NCBI GenBank assembly: GCA_963920665.1 | Contig: OY987263.1 | Location: 27,454,547-27,518,546 of the forward strand | Length of the DNA: 64,000 nucleotides | Direction: 5' to 3' | Source of the DNA: Straminergon stramineum | Taxonomy: Eukaryota; Streptophyta; Bryopsida; Hypnales; Calliergonaceae | In this document: positions 45,809-58,850 of the stretch, one piece after another | Position numbering within the stretch: the stretch's first letter is position 1 | Layout: the number at the start of each line of letters is the position of its first letter | Notes under the pieces: model-generated | What the model saw: only the letters and a program-made list of their open reading frames with translations | What the model was told of the DNA's origin: nothing | The model's database searches: none | Translations under genes and position numbers: made by a program

Positions 45809-47449
45809 TTGTTCTGTCAACGTTGACACAAAATAAAAAAAAAGTCATTTTTTAACTTCACTCATTCAATGGAAAGCTTTGCTTGGACGCAACCACTGCC
45901 CGTGCATTCGAAACTCTCAAGTCCGAGTAGCCTTTGACTTGCAAGTTGTACGGCCTTCAAAATTTCTCAAGAGCAACGCCACCTGCACGTCAACCCCAGA
46001 GGCCCAGACATCGACAAAATTGTGGTTGAAAACTAAAGTGCAAGTGCACGTGTCTTCGAGATTCTTTTCGCCATGACAAACTGGCAAATGATGGCAAGGG
46101 TTGGCAACTCTATTGACCACTCTATCTTTTCTCTAATTTACTACTAGTATACATAACTTATTGGTCAGCATCGTCATTGATGGTGAGTTTCATAGTAAAT
46201 GATGTTGACTTTATTGTCGCTTTTGGATACATTCAAGGAAACTTGTGGTTGATTCAAAGTTCATAAGGTAAGTACACCTAATTTTAGTCAGAATAAAAGA
46301 ATTGAGCATTGTTCCTACTATTAAATTAGAATTATTGTTATTAAATCTTATTGGAGGTCAAAAGAATATTTTGGATTTTCTTCTAATGGATTTTTTTTGG
46401 ACACAATATGAATAAACTATGAATTTTCAAAGTACTGAAAATAGGTGTACACAAAATTAACCTTAGGTTTTCATAAACAGACTTTGCATAATACATTTGA
46501 GGCAAAAAATTGGAAAGGATGGTTCTAGAAAGGGGTCACAATATCATGTAGTTACTTCACCAAAATGATTATTTAATATGGGTGAATAATTGGTTAGTAT
46601 GAAAATTAGTAAGACAATCTAACAACCCCAACCCTACACACCCCAAAGTTTGCACGTTTGCACCACCAACCACCACCACACTTGATGTTGTCCTTGGTCT
46701 AAATGGTTTAGACCATACTAAATAACCATTTTGGTGTCTGGTACCTTTATATTCCCGGTAATTATGACACACGAGTAATACTCCCTTCTTAGCTGGATGC
46801 CGGCATGCAAAGCACAGTAACAGTTCCGAATTGGCGGAAAGCAGTAAAGAATAACTGAAGTTTAGGAACCTCTCTGACTCTGCGGGACGATGAAGAATCC
46901 AGGGTGCTTTTGCTTGTTACAGCTCTGTCCATCTCTACAAAGCTTTCAATTCTGGTGCCCTCTCACCATTCGAGTTGTTGAGGCTGAAAACCAGCAGTTG
47001 ACTGGGAGATCGAGGAAAAAAAACTAAGTTTTCTTGTCCGGCGATTCTGCAAGAATCAGCTTCTGGAGGACCAAGTGCTACAATTGACAAATTATTGTTT
47101 GTCGATTGAATTTCTCTGGAGACGTTCTAGTTTTGTTTGCCCTTGGCCTTGCAATTCCAGTTGAAGCTCAAGGAATTGACGGGGCTTGATGAGCGTGCAG
47201 TTTCTGTTGTCAAGCATGAATATCACCGTAACCTTTTGGGTGTCAGGCTCTCGAGCTCTTTCGAAATCGGAACTGAGCTCTTTATGTCCATCAAACCTCA
47301 ATTCATCTGATCATTAACCCGGAGTGCACATGATCCTGAGGAAGTCTAAAGCAACATCGGAGGCTGCTTGCTAAGGAGCAGGCGTGGATTGCAAGTAGGT
47401 AAGCGAATTCGAACACGACCTTAGACTGTAATTGCGGCTTCCCCTGCTC
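45809..47449. other. Spacer
   Basis: No gene recognised. GGTCTAAATGGTTTAGACC (about 46697) is a small palindrome. The composition becomes gene-like from about 46780, which may mark the far promoter of the fucosyltransferase gene. Confidence 0.4.
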
Positions 47450-48560
47450 CATACAATTTGAATCCGCGGTCCTCTTAGAAGAGATCGAAGATTATGATAA
47501 TTTGGGGCAAATTTAACCCTTACTTTTGGCAGGTTTTAATTAGGTCTATATATTTGCATCCTGATGTTGAATAGTTCTTGCTACAGCTGTTGATGATTGT
47601 GATTGTGTCCTGAGAGGAATTGCAAGTGGTCGCTCTTCAATCCTCTGCGCCATAGAACTTGAATCCACAGTCCTCTCGGCTCAGAGTTTTCATGATAATT
47701 GGGCAAGTTAACCCTTAGGGCAAGCCATAAATTTGCACCTCGATGTGGAATGTTTCATTCCCCAGCAATCGGTCTGATTGTCTCGAGAGGGTTTGCAAGT
47801 GGTCTCTCTTAAATCCGCTCCATAGAATTCGAATCCGCAGTCCTCTCAACGCAAAGTTGTTTTTAGATAATTGGGCAAACTTTGGGCTAGCCTTGAATAG
47901 GAATGAATGATGAAAGTCACCCGCTCCGACAGTCGAATTGATTATTTCTTGAAAAGAAGTGCGAGTGGTCTCTCCTGAATTTCCTGCATAGAATTTGAAT
48001 CCACAGTCCTCGCAGCACAAAGTTTTCAAGATGATTAGGCAAAAGTTAACTCTTGGGCAATTCTCAAAGAGAAACAAATTGCAGTCTAGTGAGGAATATT
48101 TTCTGCTCCAGCAGTCGCTTTGATTGTTTCTTGAGAAGTATTGCAAGCGATCCCTCTTGAATCCGCTCCATAGAATTTGAATACATCTGCAGTCCTCTCA
48201 GCACAGAGTGACACGACAATTCGGTTAAGTTATCGTAGCCCTCAAGTTCGACCACGTCTTGAATAGGAACAAATTTGCAGTCTATGATGGAAAGTTATCT
48301 GCTCCAGCAATCGATTTGATTGTTTCTTGAGAAGAATTGCTAGCGGTCTCTCCTGAATCCACTGCATAGAATTCGAATCCACAGTCTCCTCAGCACAAAT
48401 TTTTCATGATAAATGGGCCAATTTGCAAACCGTAGACCCTAAACCCTCAAGTTTGGGCAAGGATCAATTTTGCTGTCTTATGAGGAATTTCATGTTTCCT
48501 GCTCCAACAATCAAGTAGACTGTTTCGTTAGCAAGCAATCACTCTTGAATCAGTCCACCA
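47450..48560 (+). repeat. Tandem repeat (165-200 bp units) upstream of the fucosyltransferase gene
   Basis: Six diverged units with the anchor CATAGAATTTGAATCC(A/G)CAGTCCTC at 47450, 47651, 47821, 47987, 48169 and 48365, and a partial unit after that. Each also has a CTCCAGCAATCG..TGATTGT block and a TTGGGCAA block. The array ends about 60 bp before the start codon. A TATA-like TATATATT at 47547-47554 would put most of it in the transcribed leader, unless transcription starts further down. Confidence 0.85.
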
Positions 48561-48623
48561 CTCCGAAGCTCCAATGCATCCTCAAATTTGTTGCATCTGT
48601 GTGCAAGCAGGCATCTCTAGAAA

Positions 48624-51600
48624 ATGGCCAAGCTCTTCAAGTGGCGACTCGGCGATCGCCTGCCGCTTTACTACCCGGCAGCGATCCCAGTCTTTGTCCT
48701 GGTGATCATCCTCTCCACCGTCTGCTTCCAAATGTTGCCCGAGAGCCGCACTTGGACTGACAACTTCAACACCTTGCTCATGCACGTCTCTGGCACGAGC
48801 GTCAAAAGTCCCACAACAACAAGCCCTCCAAACAATCTCACTGCAGAAGCTTTGAGCTCCCCGCTCCCTTCGCAAACCTTTCTGTCTCCTGCAGTTACCC
48901 CCAGCCCCCAAGATGTACCGAGAAATGAGAGTTTAACACATTTTGAAGTTTCTGAGGGGTCGTCTTGGCCGCCTACAAGTTCGTCTGATAGTCGCAATGT
49001 CCCTGGTTTGGAAGGAGAGAGTTCCACCTCGAAGAGTCATTCTAGCGCTGTGCCTTCTGAAGCCCCGGTTGCATCACCCGCCGTGCTTGTGTCCGTAAGT
49101 TCTTAACCTCGAGTCTTGGTTAAGAGGTTTGAAATTGTTGTGCGAGTGCTTAGCAGGAATTGTTTTGGGACATGCTTAGCTTGTGGTGGTTTTTGGAAGG
49201 GTGGCATTTAGAGTACTTTTGGAAGAAAGAATTGGTGTTCTATGCTAAGTGCTGGAATGGGAGGGGGTGAAGTGCTGGATACTTTGGAATTTCATTTTCT
49301 TTCAATTTTGTAAAGAGGGGTACTAGGTGAGTCTCCATTGTTGGCAGCAACGTGAAGATTAGTTAGTTAGTTAGTTTCCAATCATGCGTTTTCTAATATC
49401 CCTTGAGGTTGGTGATACTCTCAATAAAGGAAGAGTGGTTGAAAAATGCGAGTGGGTTACTAGACTTTGCCATTTTAACAAAAAATGCCCTTCATTTGAT
49501 TCTTGCAACATCTTTCACTGTTCTCCCCATCATTGTAACATCTCCGCACAAGCCTGCACACAATTTCTTCCAGAAGAATAGGATGGTCTTGCAAACTGGT
49601 TGAAGAATGTTATGCACTAATGCACACGTTGTGGAATGTCATCAGGTGGTCAGCAGTAGTGTCGAGGAGAAATTCTTGGTGCCTCTGTTGAGTTGGCAAG
49701 TGGGAGCAGGAAACCAGTTCATGGAGTACCTGTCAGCAGCCGTGATGGCGCGCTCCCTCAACCGGACTCTCTGTCTGAGTTCGTTCTTCCCAGGGCCCTC
49801 CAGACACACGGGGCGAGTGAAATCGGGGCTGGCGTGGGAGGATCGCTACGAAGTGGAATCGCTCTCCAAGTTCACGCGAGTGGCGTCGTTGCAGCGGTGC
49901 TTGCAAGTATGCCATCGCACCTTGGACGACAAGTGGATGCTCAAGACTTCTCGGGAGCCGCGGATGGACTCCCAATGGAAGAAGTACCCTGGCAACAAAG
50001 TGAGACAGTCTCTTTCGCAACTCTCATAATTGAAAATCTTGCTGCTTGAATGACCCTGTTAATTGAAGATTGTGGGTAGGGTTACTGGAACACCTCTGGA
50101 TTTGATGACAGTGAATTGAAAGCATGGAGATAGACAACACGAATTCATTTGTCAACTCTGCTAATTGTAACACGACTAAGATTTCTAGGAAAAATTTTGG
50201 GTGGATGTTTTCTAGTGTAATGCAAGCATGAAGGCTGTGTAGTACTAGATATCCTGACAAGGAAATCGGTTATTGGACATAAACCTCTCTTGGAATCTTT
50301 CAAACTATACTCCGACTTGGTAATCTAGCTGCTGTAACAACCCTGCCAATTGTATCGTGGATAGGTTTACTGGAATCCCTCTGGAGGGGATTTGCTAACA
50401 GTGAATTGCAAGCATGGGGATTCACAACGGGATCTTATTTATCAACCCTACTACTTGTAACACAACTAAGATTTATAGGATAAATTTTGGGTGGGTGATT
50501 TCTAGTAAACACAGAAGAATTCCAATATGGAAATTGGACTAATTTTATTAGTGTATCCTAGTGTCTGGACATAGACTGTGGAATTCTTCTAAAATTCCAT
50601 AGTTGGGCATTTTGGATTTTTCCTGTGGGAATGCATGCTAGATAACCGTACAAGAATCAATATTGAGATCGTCAAATCTTGGAGATCTAAGCTCTCCACG
50701 GGAGTGCTGGAAGGATTATGACTCTTACCCTCCTCCCCTTTTTCCAACCACAAAGCGCAATGACAAGAGAGCGTTATGGATACCAAAGCTAACAAGATAT
50801 GATTTATCAACGCTGCGATTCGTAATGCAGTTATTTTCTAGAAAACCTCTGAAATGGCACTTCTACCACAGGAGTGAATTGCAAGTATGAAAGTAGTGGA
50901 ATGGTAACAAGAAATTGCCTTCTCATGTGAATTGGTGGACGTTCATTACCTTGACGAGATGCAGGAAGCGTTGAATCTGAATTGGGATTACGTGAAGTGG
51001 ACAGCTCCGGAGGATATTGTCACCTCGCTTGGCAGCCGCAGTGCTCGGTGTGTCGGTATGTTGGGCTTGTTTCCAGGTCTGAGATGGAGAGGCGCATTCT
51101 TGGCCATCTCGGCTTTCATTCGACCTGCAGCTCATATTAACAAACTCGCCGATGCACTTCAGGAGTATGCTCTCGGAGACGGCACTCGGTACTTGGCAGG
51201 TAATAAACCCTAAACCTCCAATTGAGGATTTGGGGTTAACTTCCCTTCGTTTTCTCCAGCAATTAGATTAGGTGGGTTTCAAGACTTTGTGTCCAGAACG
51301 AGATGCGTTCCACAAAGTCAAGCTTTCAATACTGACTGGAGATTTTCACGTGACAGCATGAGAGACGTTCTGGGTGTTCAACATGCTAAATTTGTTTTTC
51401 ATGTCAGATCGTACTCTTGTTTAGTGGCACCGTATGGAATTGATCATAAGTTGTGCATTACGGATCTCTCATAATGTTCATGTTCTCTTCAGTGACTGCG
51501 GTAACTCATTTTCTTGTTGATCCCTGTTCAACAAGTGCCACTTTCTATATTGATGTATTTAGTTAATGATCAATTGAAAGTTCAATATTTTCTCTTTCAA

Positions 51601-53197
51601 GTGTCCATTCCTAGGTCTGAAAGCCGCTACAGAGATAATGGCACAACTCTGCATTGATTTGATTGTAGTATGATGTACCTAACTTGAGCAAAGATTGTTT
51701 AGAGCTCTCGTTCATGATCGTCTTAATCATGACGTTAACCATCACTTCATAATGATCCTCAACGTGTCTATGAACGAATGTTGTGGTTAGACCACTCATG
51801 AGTTCATCCCAACTTTCTTGAGCTTCCATTCCTGAAGGTCTGAAAGACACTATTGTTTCCTTAATTATCCTCGCTACTCCCGTGCCATCTTCCGTGCAGC
51901 TCTATGTAATCGTACCCATGATTTCTGCCAACTGACTCAAGAATGCTACGCACCTGACTTAAAATTCTGCAGTGCACTGGAGGTTCGAAGAGTCAGAATG
52001 TCGGGGGCACCACTTGGGACTCTGTTTCGTACGTTGCGACGACGGCTCCGTAATCGATTCAGGCTTACACCCCGACGCTCAAGAGTGGCACAAGGTCAAC
52101 AAGACGCGCTGCGAGAATAAAAGCAGTTTCCGTGGAGTCACTCTCGACAAAAACGACATCCTCGCCACAATTCACGAACGAGCACTTAACCACAACGTCA
52201 CTGCGATCTACCTCGCAACAGACGGCTGGTTACGTGGGGCCGCAAGCGTCGCGCTCGTAAAAGAAATCGTCGAATCTCTGCGGAAGCACAAGCTCATCGT
52301 TGTTGGGCTATGGAAGGTGCCTGGCTTGCCCAACTTCTCAAATGGCCAGTACTTCGACCCTACGAAAACTCTGGGAAAAGACATCAACATCAGGTGGGAA
52401 ACTAGCCAATGATTCAGTATAATGACTTATTTTTTTCGCATTACAAGTATGTTTTCTTCAAAATAAAGTGATAAAAGAGTTCAAAAAGATGAATTCAACG
52501 AATCCTACCATGAAGTCTTTTAGCTTCAAATCTTCTTAGACCTTAAAACTAACGCATTAACAATGACAGTTTTCTTGTAAGGATCTCAAGATGCTTTCAA
52601 CCTTACTCCATGGAAGAATTAGACGCTTGCTGAAAACCATTTACAATATTTCATAGACATTCATAAATCAGTAAATCCTGATTTCGTAGTATGTATTCTG
52701 ATTTTGTTGTTTTTCACTTATTATCTTTCAGTTTTATCTTATGGAAACCATATTGTAAGACAGGAAGGGCTTATTATTTTGCCTAGACCGTCGCTTACAA
52801 ATGTTTGTTCCCCGCCAGGAACCTCAACGGCGCACAGGTTGCTCTAGTGGAACAGGAGCTCTGCTCTCGCTCGGTGTCGTTCATGGGCAGCGGGCCGTCT
52901 ACGTTCAGTCTGTCCGTGTTTCGAGTAAGATTAGCCCGGCGCCGTGTCAAGAAGATCGAGGCCACTGTAAATTTGAACACTGATGTCGCCATGGACGAGC
53001 TCGTTGCTGAGACGCTGCTTCGAGATGCGCATCCCGCGGGTCTGCATTGCCGGTACTTGCGTTACATGAAGCGCGCGAGGGTGAACGAGACCGTGGAGAC
53101 TTATGCTGATGAGTACCCTGATGGTTGGCTTGACTTGGAGGCTTGCGAGGGGCGCATTGGCCGCGGCGGCCGTTGCCGAGTGGCCCAATGCTTCTGA
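48624..53197 (+). CDS. O-fucosyltransferase-like protein (GDP-fucose protein O-fucosyltransferase fold)
   Basis: Five exons (48624-49094, 49646-49999, 50965-51199, 51973-52393, 52819-53197), GT-AG introns, phases closed, 619 aa. It is a type II Golgi-style protein: short basic cytosolic tail, one membrane anchor at about 17-37 (YYPAAIPVFVLVIILSTVCF), a Ser/Thr/Pro-rich stem to about 160, then the catalytic part. Marks of the family are GAGNQFMEYLSAAVMARSLNRT (given in pieces: GAGNQF at 177-182, SLNRTLCL after it), GMLGLFPGLRWRGAFLAISAFI in two parts, HWRFEE at 355-360 (the HxRFE-type GDP-fucose motif) and IYLATDGW near 432-439, then GSGPSTFS in the last exon. It should transfer fucose in the secretory pathway; the acceptor is unknown. 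The third exon's start is the least certain junction. Confidence 0.82.
50049..50960 (+). repeat. ~290-bp repeat inside intron 2 of the fucosyltransferase gene
   Basis: CAGTGAATTGAAAGCATGG near 50109 and CAGTGAATTGCAAGCATGG near 50399 mark two units that also share AACAC(G/A)ACTAAGATTT and AAATTTTGGGTGG. A decayed third copy occurs near 50790-50890. Confidence 0.75.
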
Positions 53198-53269
53198 AGA
53201 GTGTAACGTAATCGTCACCAGCATCGTTGTTGATGCGAGATGCAATGACTTCCAGGTTCAATGCGGTAC

Positions 53270-53860
53270 CCGCAGTGAGAATTCATCTGGTTCATCACAA
53301 GTATGAATCTAGATCCCCTAAGCTGTATCAAAAATTCGAAAGAGAACCTATGGATTCAAGCACTTGGGACTCGAAGTGTACCTCCGAACAACAGATTCAT
53401 GAGTGGGTGAGGGAAGCAACGGGTATCGTAAGCAAGAGTAGAACATAATTGTCATGATCCTGAATTCCTGATGCTGCATCTGCAGTGATCTGCAGTGGGG
53501 CTTCACCCGGGTCATCACAAGTATGAATCTAGTTCCCCCAAACCGTGGCAGGAATTCAAGACAGAACCCACGGATTCAAGCATTTGGGTCTCGAAGTGTA
53601 CTTCCGAATTACAGATTGATGAGGCGGGAGGGAAGCAAGAGGGTAACGAAAGCAAGAGTAGAAAATAATCGTCGTGATCCTGATGCTGCATCTGCAGTGT
53701 AGGACCTCATCTGGGTCATTTCAAAGCCACAATTTAGTTTTCAAAAACCGTAGCAGGAATCAGAAGGGAGGGCATTCAAGTAGCTTGGATGAATTCAAGC
53801 ATTTGAGGGTCGAAGTGTACCTCCACATCCTGGTCCAGATGTATATGAACAAATTCTTGA
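53270..53860 (+). repeat. ~200-220-bp tandem repeat after the fucosyltransferase stop
   Basis: CATCACAAGTATGAATCTAG at 53292 and 53513, with a decayed third copy from 53713. Each unit also has GATTCAAGCA(C/T)TTGGG, CGAAGTGTAC(C/T)TCC and GATGCTGCATCTGCAG. Units begin about 75 bp after the stop codon, so they could lie in the 3' UTR. Confidence 0.8.
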
Positions 53861-53869
53861 TAGATCGAA

Positions 53870-55129
53870 ATTGATGAGGGAAGGTGAGCAAGGGGATTCA
53901 TTTTTGCTAGTGGGAAACAAGAATGAGAGTGAGCTCTTCAATGTAATATCTGCCAGATTCACGTAACATTGACGAGTCTTTACTGACAAATGAGCATCGA
54001 AAGTACTCCTGACCAAGAACTTAAGTTTTCCTGGAGACTTTGGATTCGAACGACGTCTGAGACCCATCCACTTAGAATTACTCCTAGACGTCAATCTCCT
54101 TTCATTGTGGCTTCAGTATGGCCAGGGAGAACTGACGAACTGACACGTAGTTGCCCTTTCTTTGCACCCCACTGGGGTGAAACCCTGGAACTTATTATTT
54201 ATCACCGATGATAAATTTAGAAAATTTGATTTCATAATGGAATCAGAGACCCCAAATTATCTAGGACAGGTTGAGTAGTACAAAAGTAACCACTACTACA
54301 AAACACCCTGTCTGAAGCAATGAGGGGGGCTCCCTAGCTCTCCGCCTCCAGCATGACTCGGTTCTTGCAAAGCGAAATCCTAGTCCCCAAGAGTCCTATC
54401 GGAATGTTTAGAACGGACATTTTGTATCCCAAAATTTTTGCCACAACGAGTGCACTTCATCTGAATAAGAATAGTTGCTGCCGACAGTTCTCTCAACGGC
54501 AAGGAGTTTATCACAAAGCGAACTATGCTTTCGCCTACTACTAAAGAACACCATCGCGTTGGGTTTTCGTACTCCGCATATCCCGCACTCAGATCGCTCC
54601 TAACGGGGCTCAGCAAAGAATTGCATATTGCACTTGCGGCTTGTCCATCAGAGTCTGCTCCGGTGATATTTGTCAAGGTCCTCCCTCCAAATTTGGTACA
54701 ATACGACTTCACGGCCCCTTCCAAATGATGCTTCTTGGTAGGCATCTACGTTCTGTCGAGAACAGCGATAGCCATGAACTACTTTACGTCACCTGCTTCA
54801 GAATATTGCAAGGCAGCTTTGTAGTATTAAGAGTGCGTTGAACAGGAAAATTGAATTTCATTACACGAAAGTCCCCCCAAAACCTATGGATGAACGACAG
54901 TGGTGCAGTATCGTAAGTAATACATTTCCATAAGCATACTTCTCTGAGCAAACAACTTTCACTGGGCTGGATACAAAGAACTTAAGTGGGCTAATTTTCT
55001 CAGAGGATTTAGACATGTAAATAGCGCATCCACGAACATTGCAAACATCATAGACTGTGAGTGCAGAAATAACCAAATATTCTTAAAACATTGACTTTGC
55101 AATAGACCTGAGCGATGGTGAGCAATTAA
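53870..55129. other. Spacer with one unassigned minus-strand frame
   Basis: The frame at 54380-54745 (minus, 121 codons) is the only sizeable one. It ends with a CTRCGKNFG string and has no recognised relatives. It could be an exon of an unmodelled gene or chance. It is downstream of the RING gene on the same strand, so a 3' exon was considered but the RING gene already has a good stop. Confidence 0.3.
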
Positions 55130-57093
55130 TCATCCAAAGAACAGCATTGAAGGTACAGCTATCGGCTGGCAGGTTACAGATGTGCACAGCGGACAAGTCT
55201 TTCTCCGCTTCCAGTGCTGCATTGCACAATCGATGCAGGTGCCTGCATGCCCACAATCATCGAAGCAGGCCCGTTTCCGGCTCAAGGAAAAGTCTACAAA
55301 ACAAACATTACACTCGGAGTTGGGCACTTTCTCCAAAATCCTCTTGTTTTTGGCCTCGGCCTGCATCATAATACCATCATCCTTTAGAAAATAGTCTATT
55401 TCAACAGCATCCTAGGTAAGCACATTCAGAGTGTTTAATCTCTTGTATTAGTTGAATTCAATTATTAGAAATGTATGCTCGTTTACCTCTTCCAAGGTAT
55501 ACTCAGTCTTCTGCAACATCCTTGTGAGTATATCATCCGAGGAGACCTTCGTGTTTGACTTCAAGTTGGCCATTTCTACGGCTGCGATCACTTTGGCCTT
55601 GGCATATAGGGAATCTTTCACTATTTTTTTCTTCTCTTGCAGACAATCCTCGAAAAACTGGCTCAAAAAATTTTAGTCAATACAAAACCCTCGGGCAACA
55701 GTGCATCATAGGAACACTTACTAAAGCAATCAAAAAAATCTACGATGTAAGTCTGCTGTTTGAAACTCAAAAGTCCATGTCACCTCCACAAGAGTCTTGT
55801 TGTGGTCCTCTTTCATTGTATTATACTCTCTCGGGTGCCTTTTGTTGGCTTCTTGCATTCTCAGACGAAGTTCATAGCGTAACGCTATTTCCTTCTCAAT
55901 TGCTTCTAAAGCTTGCAGTTCAGGCGCCACAGACGAAACCATGACAGTTTCCACATGATTACTGCACGCAAGGCAAAACAATGGTGAATTTCACAACTTT
56001 CTTAAGCAACATGTGGGCAGTTTCAACACCACCCACATGAATGCTGACAAGGAGCTTCCAAATTAAAACCCAACTCTTACTGTGGAGTTGTCTTCAAACC
56101 AGATATTAGGTTTTCAGCTTGGTCCAAACGCTCCAGACATTTTTTGGAGCTCTCGTGAGACGCCAAAGGGATATCAATGTTGAGTACGTTCCTCAACTGT
56201 AGAGATGTTTCAAAATTGAAATCAACCTCCATATCCTGATAGATTTTCGCTCTCTGTTCCTGCAATTCTATATATAAGAAGCTTCCACGAGATTGAAGAG
56301 AAAGCAGTATTTCAAGTTTTGACTACATTTTTAGCGTGACATGAAGTGCATTTGAACCAGGTCATTGACTGCGAGAATAAACCAATGTCAAACAAAGCAA
56401 CTCAACCTAACCCAAATATTTGTAACAAAAAAATGACGCCTCGCTGGATGCAGAAGAGATTGGTTTGGTTACTTACAAAGACTTCTTTCTCTTCAAAATA
56501 TATACCCATGTTGGAGGAAACGGTGGTTTCCTTGTCTGCTCTTGAACATGATTGCAAGAAATTATCTCTCTCTTCACCGGGTTGAAGAGAGATTCTAGGC
56601 TCCTATATACCATGAAAAGGAGCAGATCAAATCAAAGAAATGTAATATTTTGAAGGAGCAGGCATGCGATGATCTGGGCGAGTTTTCCGACACTCCCTCA
56701 GAATTTTGTTCCTTCCACAGCAATACTATTACCAAGGTACACATTACAAGAACCTATGGAAAAGAAACAACCACAGATGCCTCTTAACTATGAGATAATT
56801 TATAGGCTTGAGACAGTAAATTACGGTAATAAATGTGTAATGGCATGCGATCCTTCTCAAGCGGACCACAAACTCACTATCTGGAAGTTTGCATGCCTCA
56901 TTCCAGAGTAAACTCAACAATCTGTTCCAGCCAACAAATATCAAATTTTAGAGAGAAACTATGCCAGATAAACAGGACCCGGAAATGTCTACCCTGAGTA
57001 GAATCTAGAAGCCACGAAGTACTAATGTGACTACTAAACTAGAGTGAATAAACAGATGGAAATTTCACCATTACTACAAACCTGTTTTCCCAT
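55130..57093 (-). CDS. RING-HC finger protein, candidate E3 ubiquitin ligase
   Basis: Six minus-strand exons (57093-57082, 56602-56477, 56259-56081, 55961-55784, 55657-55487, 55411-55130) give 315 aa with GT-AG introns and closed phases. The first coding exon holds only MGKQ. The N-terminal half is polar, with predicted helical, charged stretches (about 47-220, for example ALEAIEKEIALRYELRLRMQEANK) likely to form coiled coil. The C-terminus carries a RING of HC type: C256, C259, C275, H277, C281, C284, C295, C298, ending CPLC. Such proteins usually pass ubiquitin from an E2 to a target. The substrate is unknown, there is no membrane span or signal peptide, and I do not recognise a named subfamily. 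The start is supported by an in-frame stop just upstream in the exon. Confidence 0.72.
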
Positions 57094-57477
57094 TTCTTGT
57101 CCTTGTCACAAACGATGAGCTTCTCCAAGATGCAGCATACCATAGGACTAGTGATGACAGAATCTTTAGCCTATCCAAGCCACAGGTCTCACTCTTTCTA
57201 AGCAACGTGCACAGCCTTGAAAAAATCCAAAGACTACTGCTCCAGTCGAGTATGTACACAAAACCTTCAATATGAGGATCATCGTGGGAAGAACTCGAAG
57301 CCCGGGTACGCAACCCCATTCATGTTAATAACATTTAATGGAATGCTAGGTGATATAATTCATTCCAGTTTAACAAGAGTTTGTAACCTTCGTACAAGGG
57401 ATCCAAAAACATAATTGATCAAAAGTGGAAAACTCCTTGACAGAGAAAAACCCTTCAGAAGATTCAGATCAGTAGAT

Positions 57478-57485
57478 TTTATATA
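57478..57485 (-). promoter_or_regulatory. TATA box candidate for the RING gene
   Basis: TATATAAA on the minus strand, about 385 bp before the start codon. It would give a leader of about 350 nt. Motif call only. Confidence 0.35.
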
Positions 57486-57960
57486 ATAGACATCCAATAG
57501 CCAACTAGCCTCAGGTTTCGAGACTTATGAAACTTCATTAAAAAATGATGCAATGGCTTCTACTCTTAGTATAATTTTGCTAAGGGCCAAAAGATGTTTG
57601 AGGGGAGGGGTAGATAGAGAACATATAGCAAAATTTGGTACCTTTGAATAAGATTCAATACCTAAGAATATTTTTATATGATACAACCTAAAGGCCCGTT
57701 TCCACTTGCTTGTAGTGAGGATTTAAAATATTTGTTAACACTCACCAAGTAGCAAGACAGAGGTCATTTTCACATGTCAGACTTTGTCAGCCATGTTCAA
57801 CAAAGACTGATAGTGTTTTTCATCTTCATATTTCACACTGCTAGTAGGTATTAGGGTTTTTAGTGCCACATTGCAATAACGATAGTGATTTACTTATTAT
57901 GCATTCACATCTATCTAGTTGGTTTTTCACAAAAGGTAGTAGCCGTTGCAAGCTTTCTCC
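57486..57960. other. Spacer
   Basis: No gene, repeat or RNA signal recognised. It is presumably the upstream region of the RING gene. Confidence 0.4.
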
Positions 57961-57984
57961 CTGGAGTTTGTTCGTCATTGTATT

Positions 57985-58155
57985 AGCCGTGGAGATCAAG
58001 AGTTTTGTTGTTGCTCTTCCAGGTTTGTATTGTTGTTCTTCCAGGGTCGTGTTGTTGAGCTTCTAGGTTCGTGCTGTTGCGCTTCTAGGCTCTTGTTCTT
58101 GTGGTTAGGGTTTCTATTCATGCGGCTAGGGTGTGTATTCCTGTAGTTATGCTTC
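57985..58155 (+). repeat. Degenerate 21-24-bp repeat
   Basis: Reiterated GTTGTTGCTCTTCCAGG / GTTGTTCTTCCAGGG / GTTGAGCTTCTAGG / GTTGCGCTTCTAGG motifs, decaying to the right. The overlapping plus-strand frames are products of the repeat. Confidence 0.55.
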
Positions 58156-58727
58156 AGGCTCTTGTGCTTCGACATTTGTATCTTTGTGTTTCAATTTGTC
58201 TTTTTTTCAATTCTAGATTTGAGTTCCTTCTTTTTAAATGCATGTTCTTGCATTTCCAGATCTCTTTTTTTACCTCACTTGTGGAGTTGGATGGACACCG
58301 CGAGGATTGGACGAACTGGTGAGAGTGAACTTCATTCAAAGTCTTGATTGGTTGGGGTATTGCATGAAGTTTTTTTGATCACAATATAGAATAGAGAACC
58401 TTTAAGCTTCCAATTTAATGCTTTAGAGGATTTTTGTATATTTTAGTATAGAGCTGCATTGTGGATTTGACTTCAAGAAAGTAAGCCAATGGCTAGTTTC
58501 CATGACCTTGCATGAGATGAGGGTTTAGCTACAACAAGCAATGTCCATATACTGTCCATGAGCTTGCATTGCCATGTTTGTAATCTCACTTTCACAATTT
58601 GTATTCAGGCATTCACGATTTGTATTGTATTTATGTGTTATATGTGTTCAGAGTGAGGAGCAACATCTAGCAGGTGACAACAAGAGTTTGGGAGGTTGCG
58701 GTTAGGATTTCTTTTCTCTATGTCTTT

Positions 58728-58850
58728 TCTTTTTAGACTTGAGTTTTTTCTTTTCACTTTTGTGTTATTTCTTTTCACATCCGTATTCATTCTTTTCACA
58801 TTCTTGTTCATTCTTTTCACATTCATGTTCATTCTTTTCACATTCGAGTT
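58728..58850 (+). repeat. 21-bp minisatellite, about six copies
   Basis: Unit CTTTTCACATTCATGTTCATT, in register at 58771, 58792, 58813 and 58834 with weaker copies before. As 21 is a multiple of 3, both strands stay open (heptad FILFTFM-like on plus, NVKRMN-like on minus). I do not take either as a gene. Confidence 0.8.
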
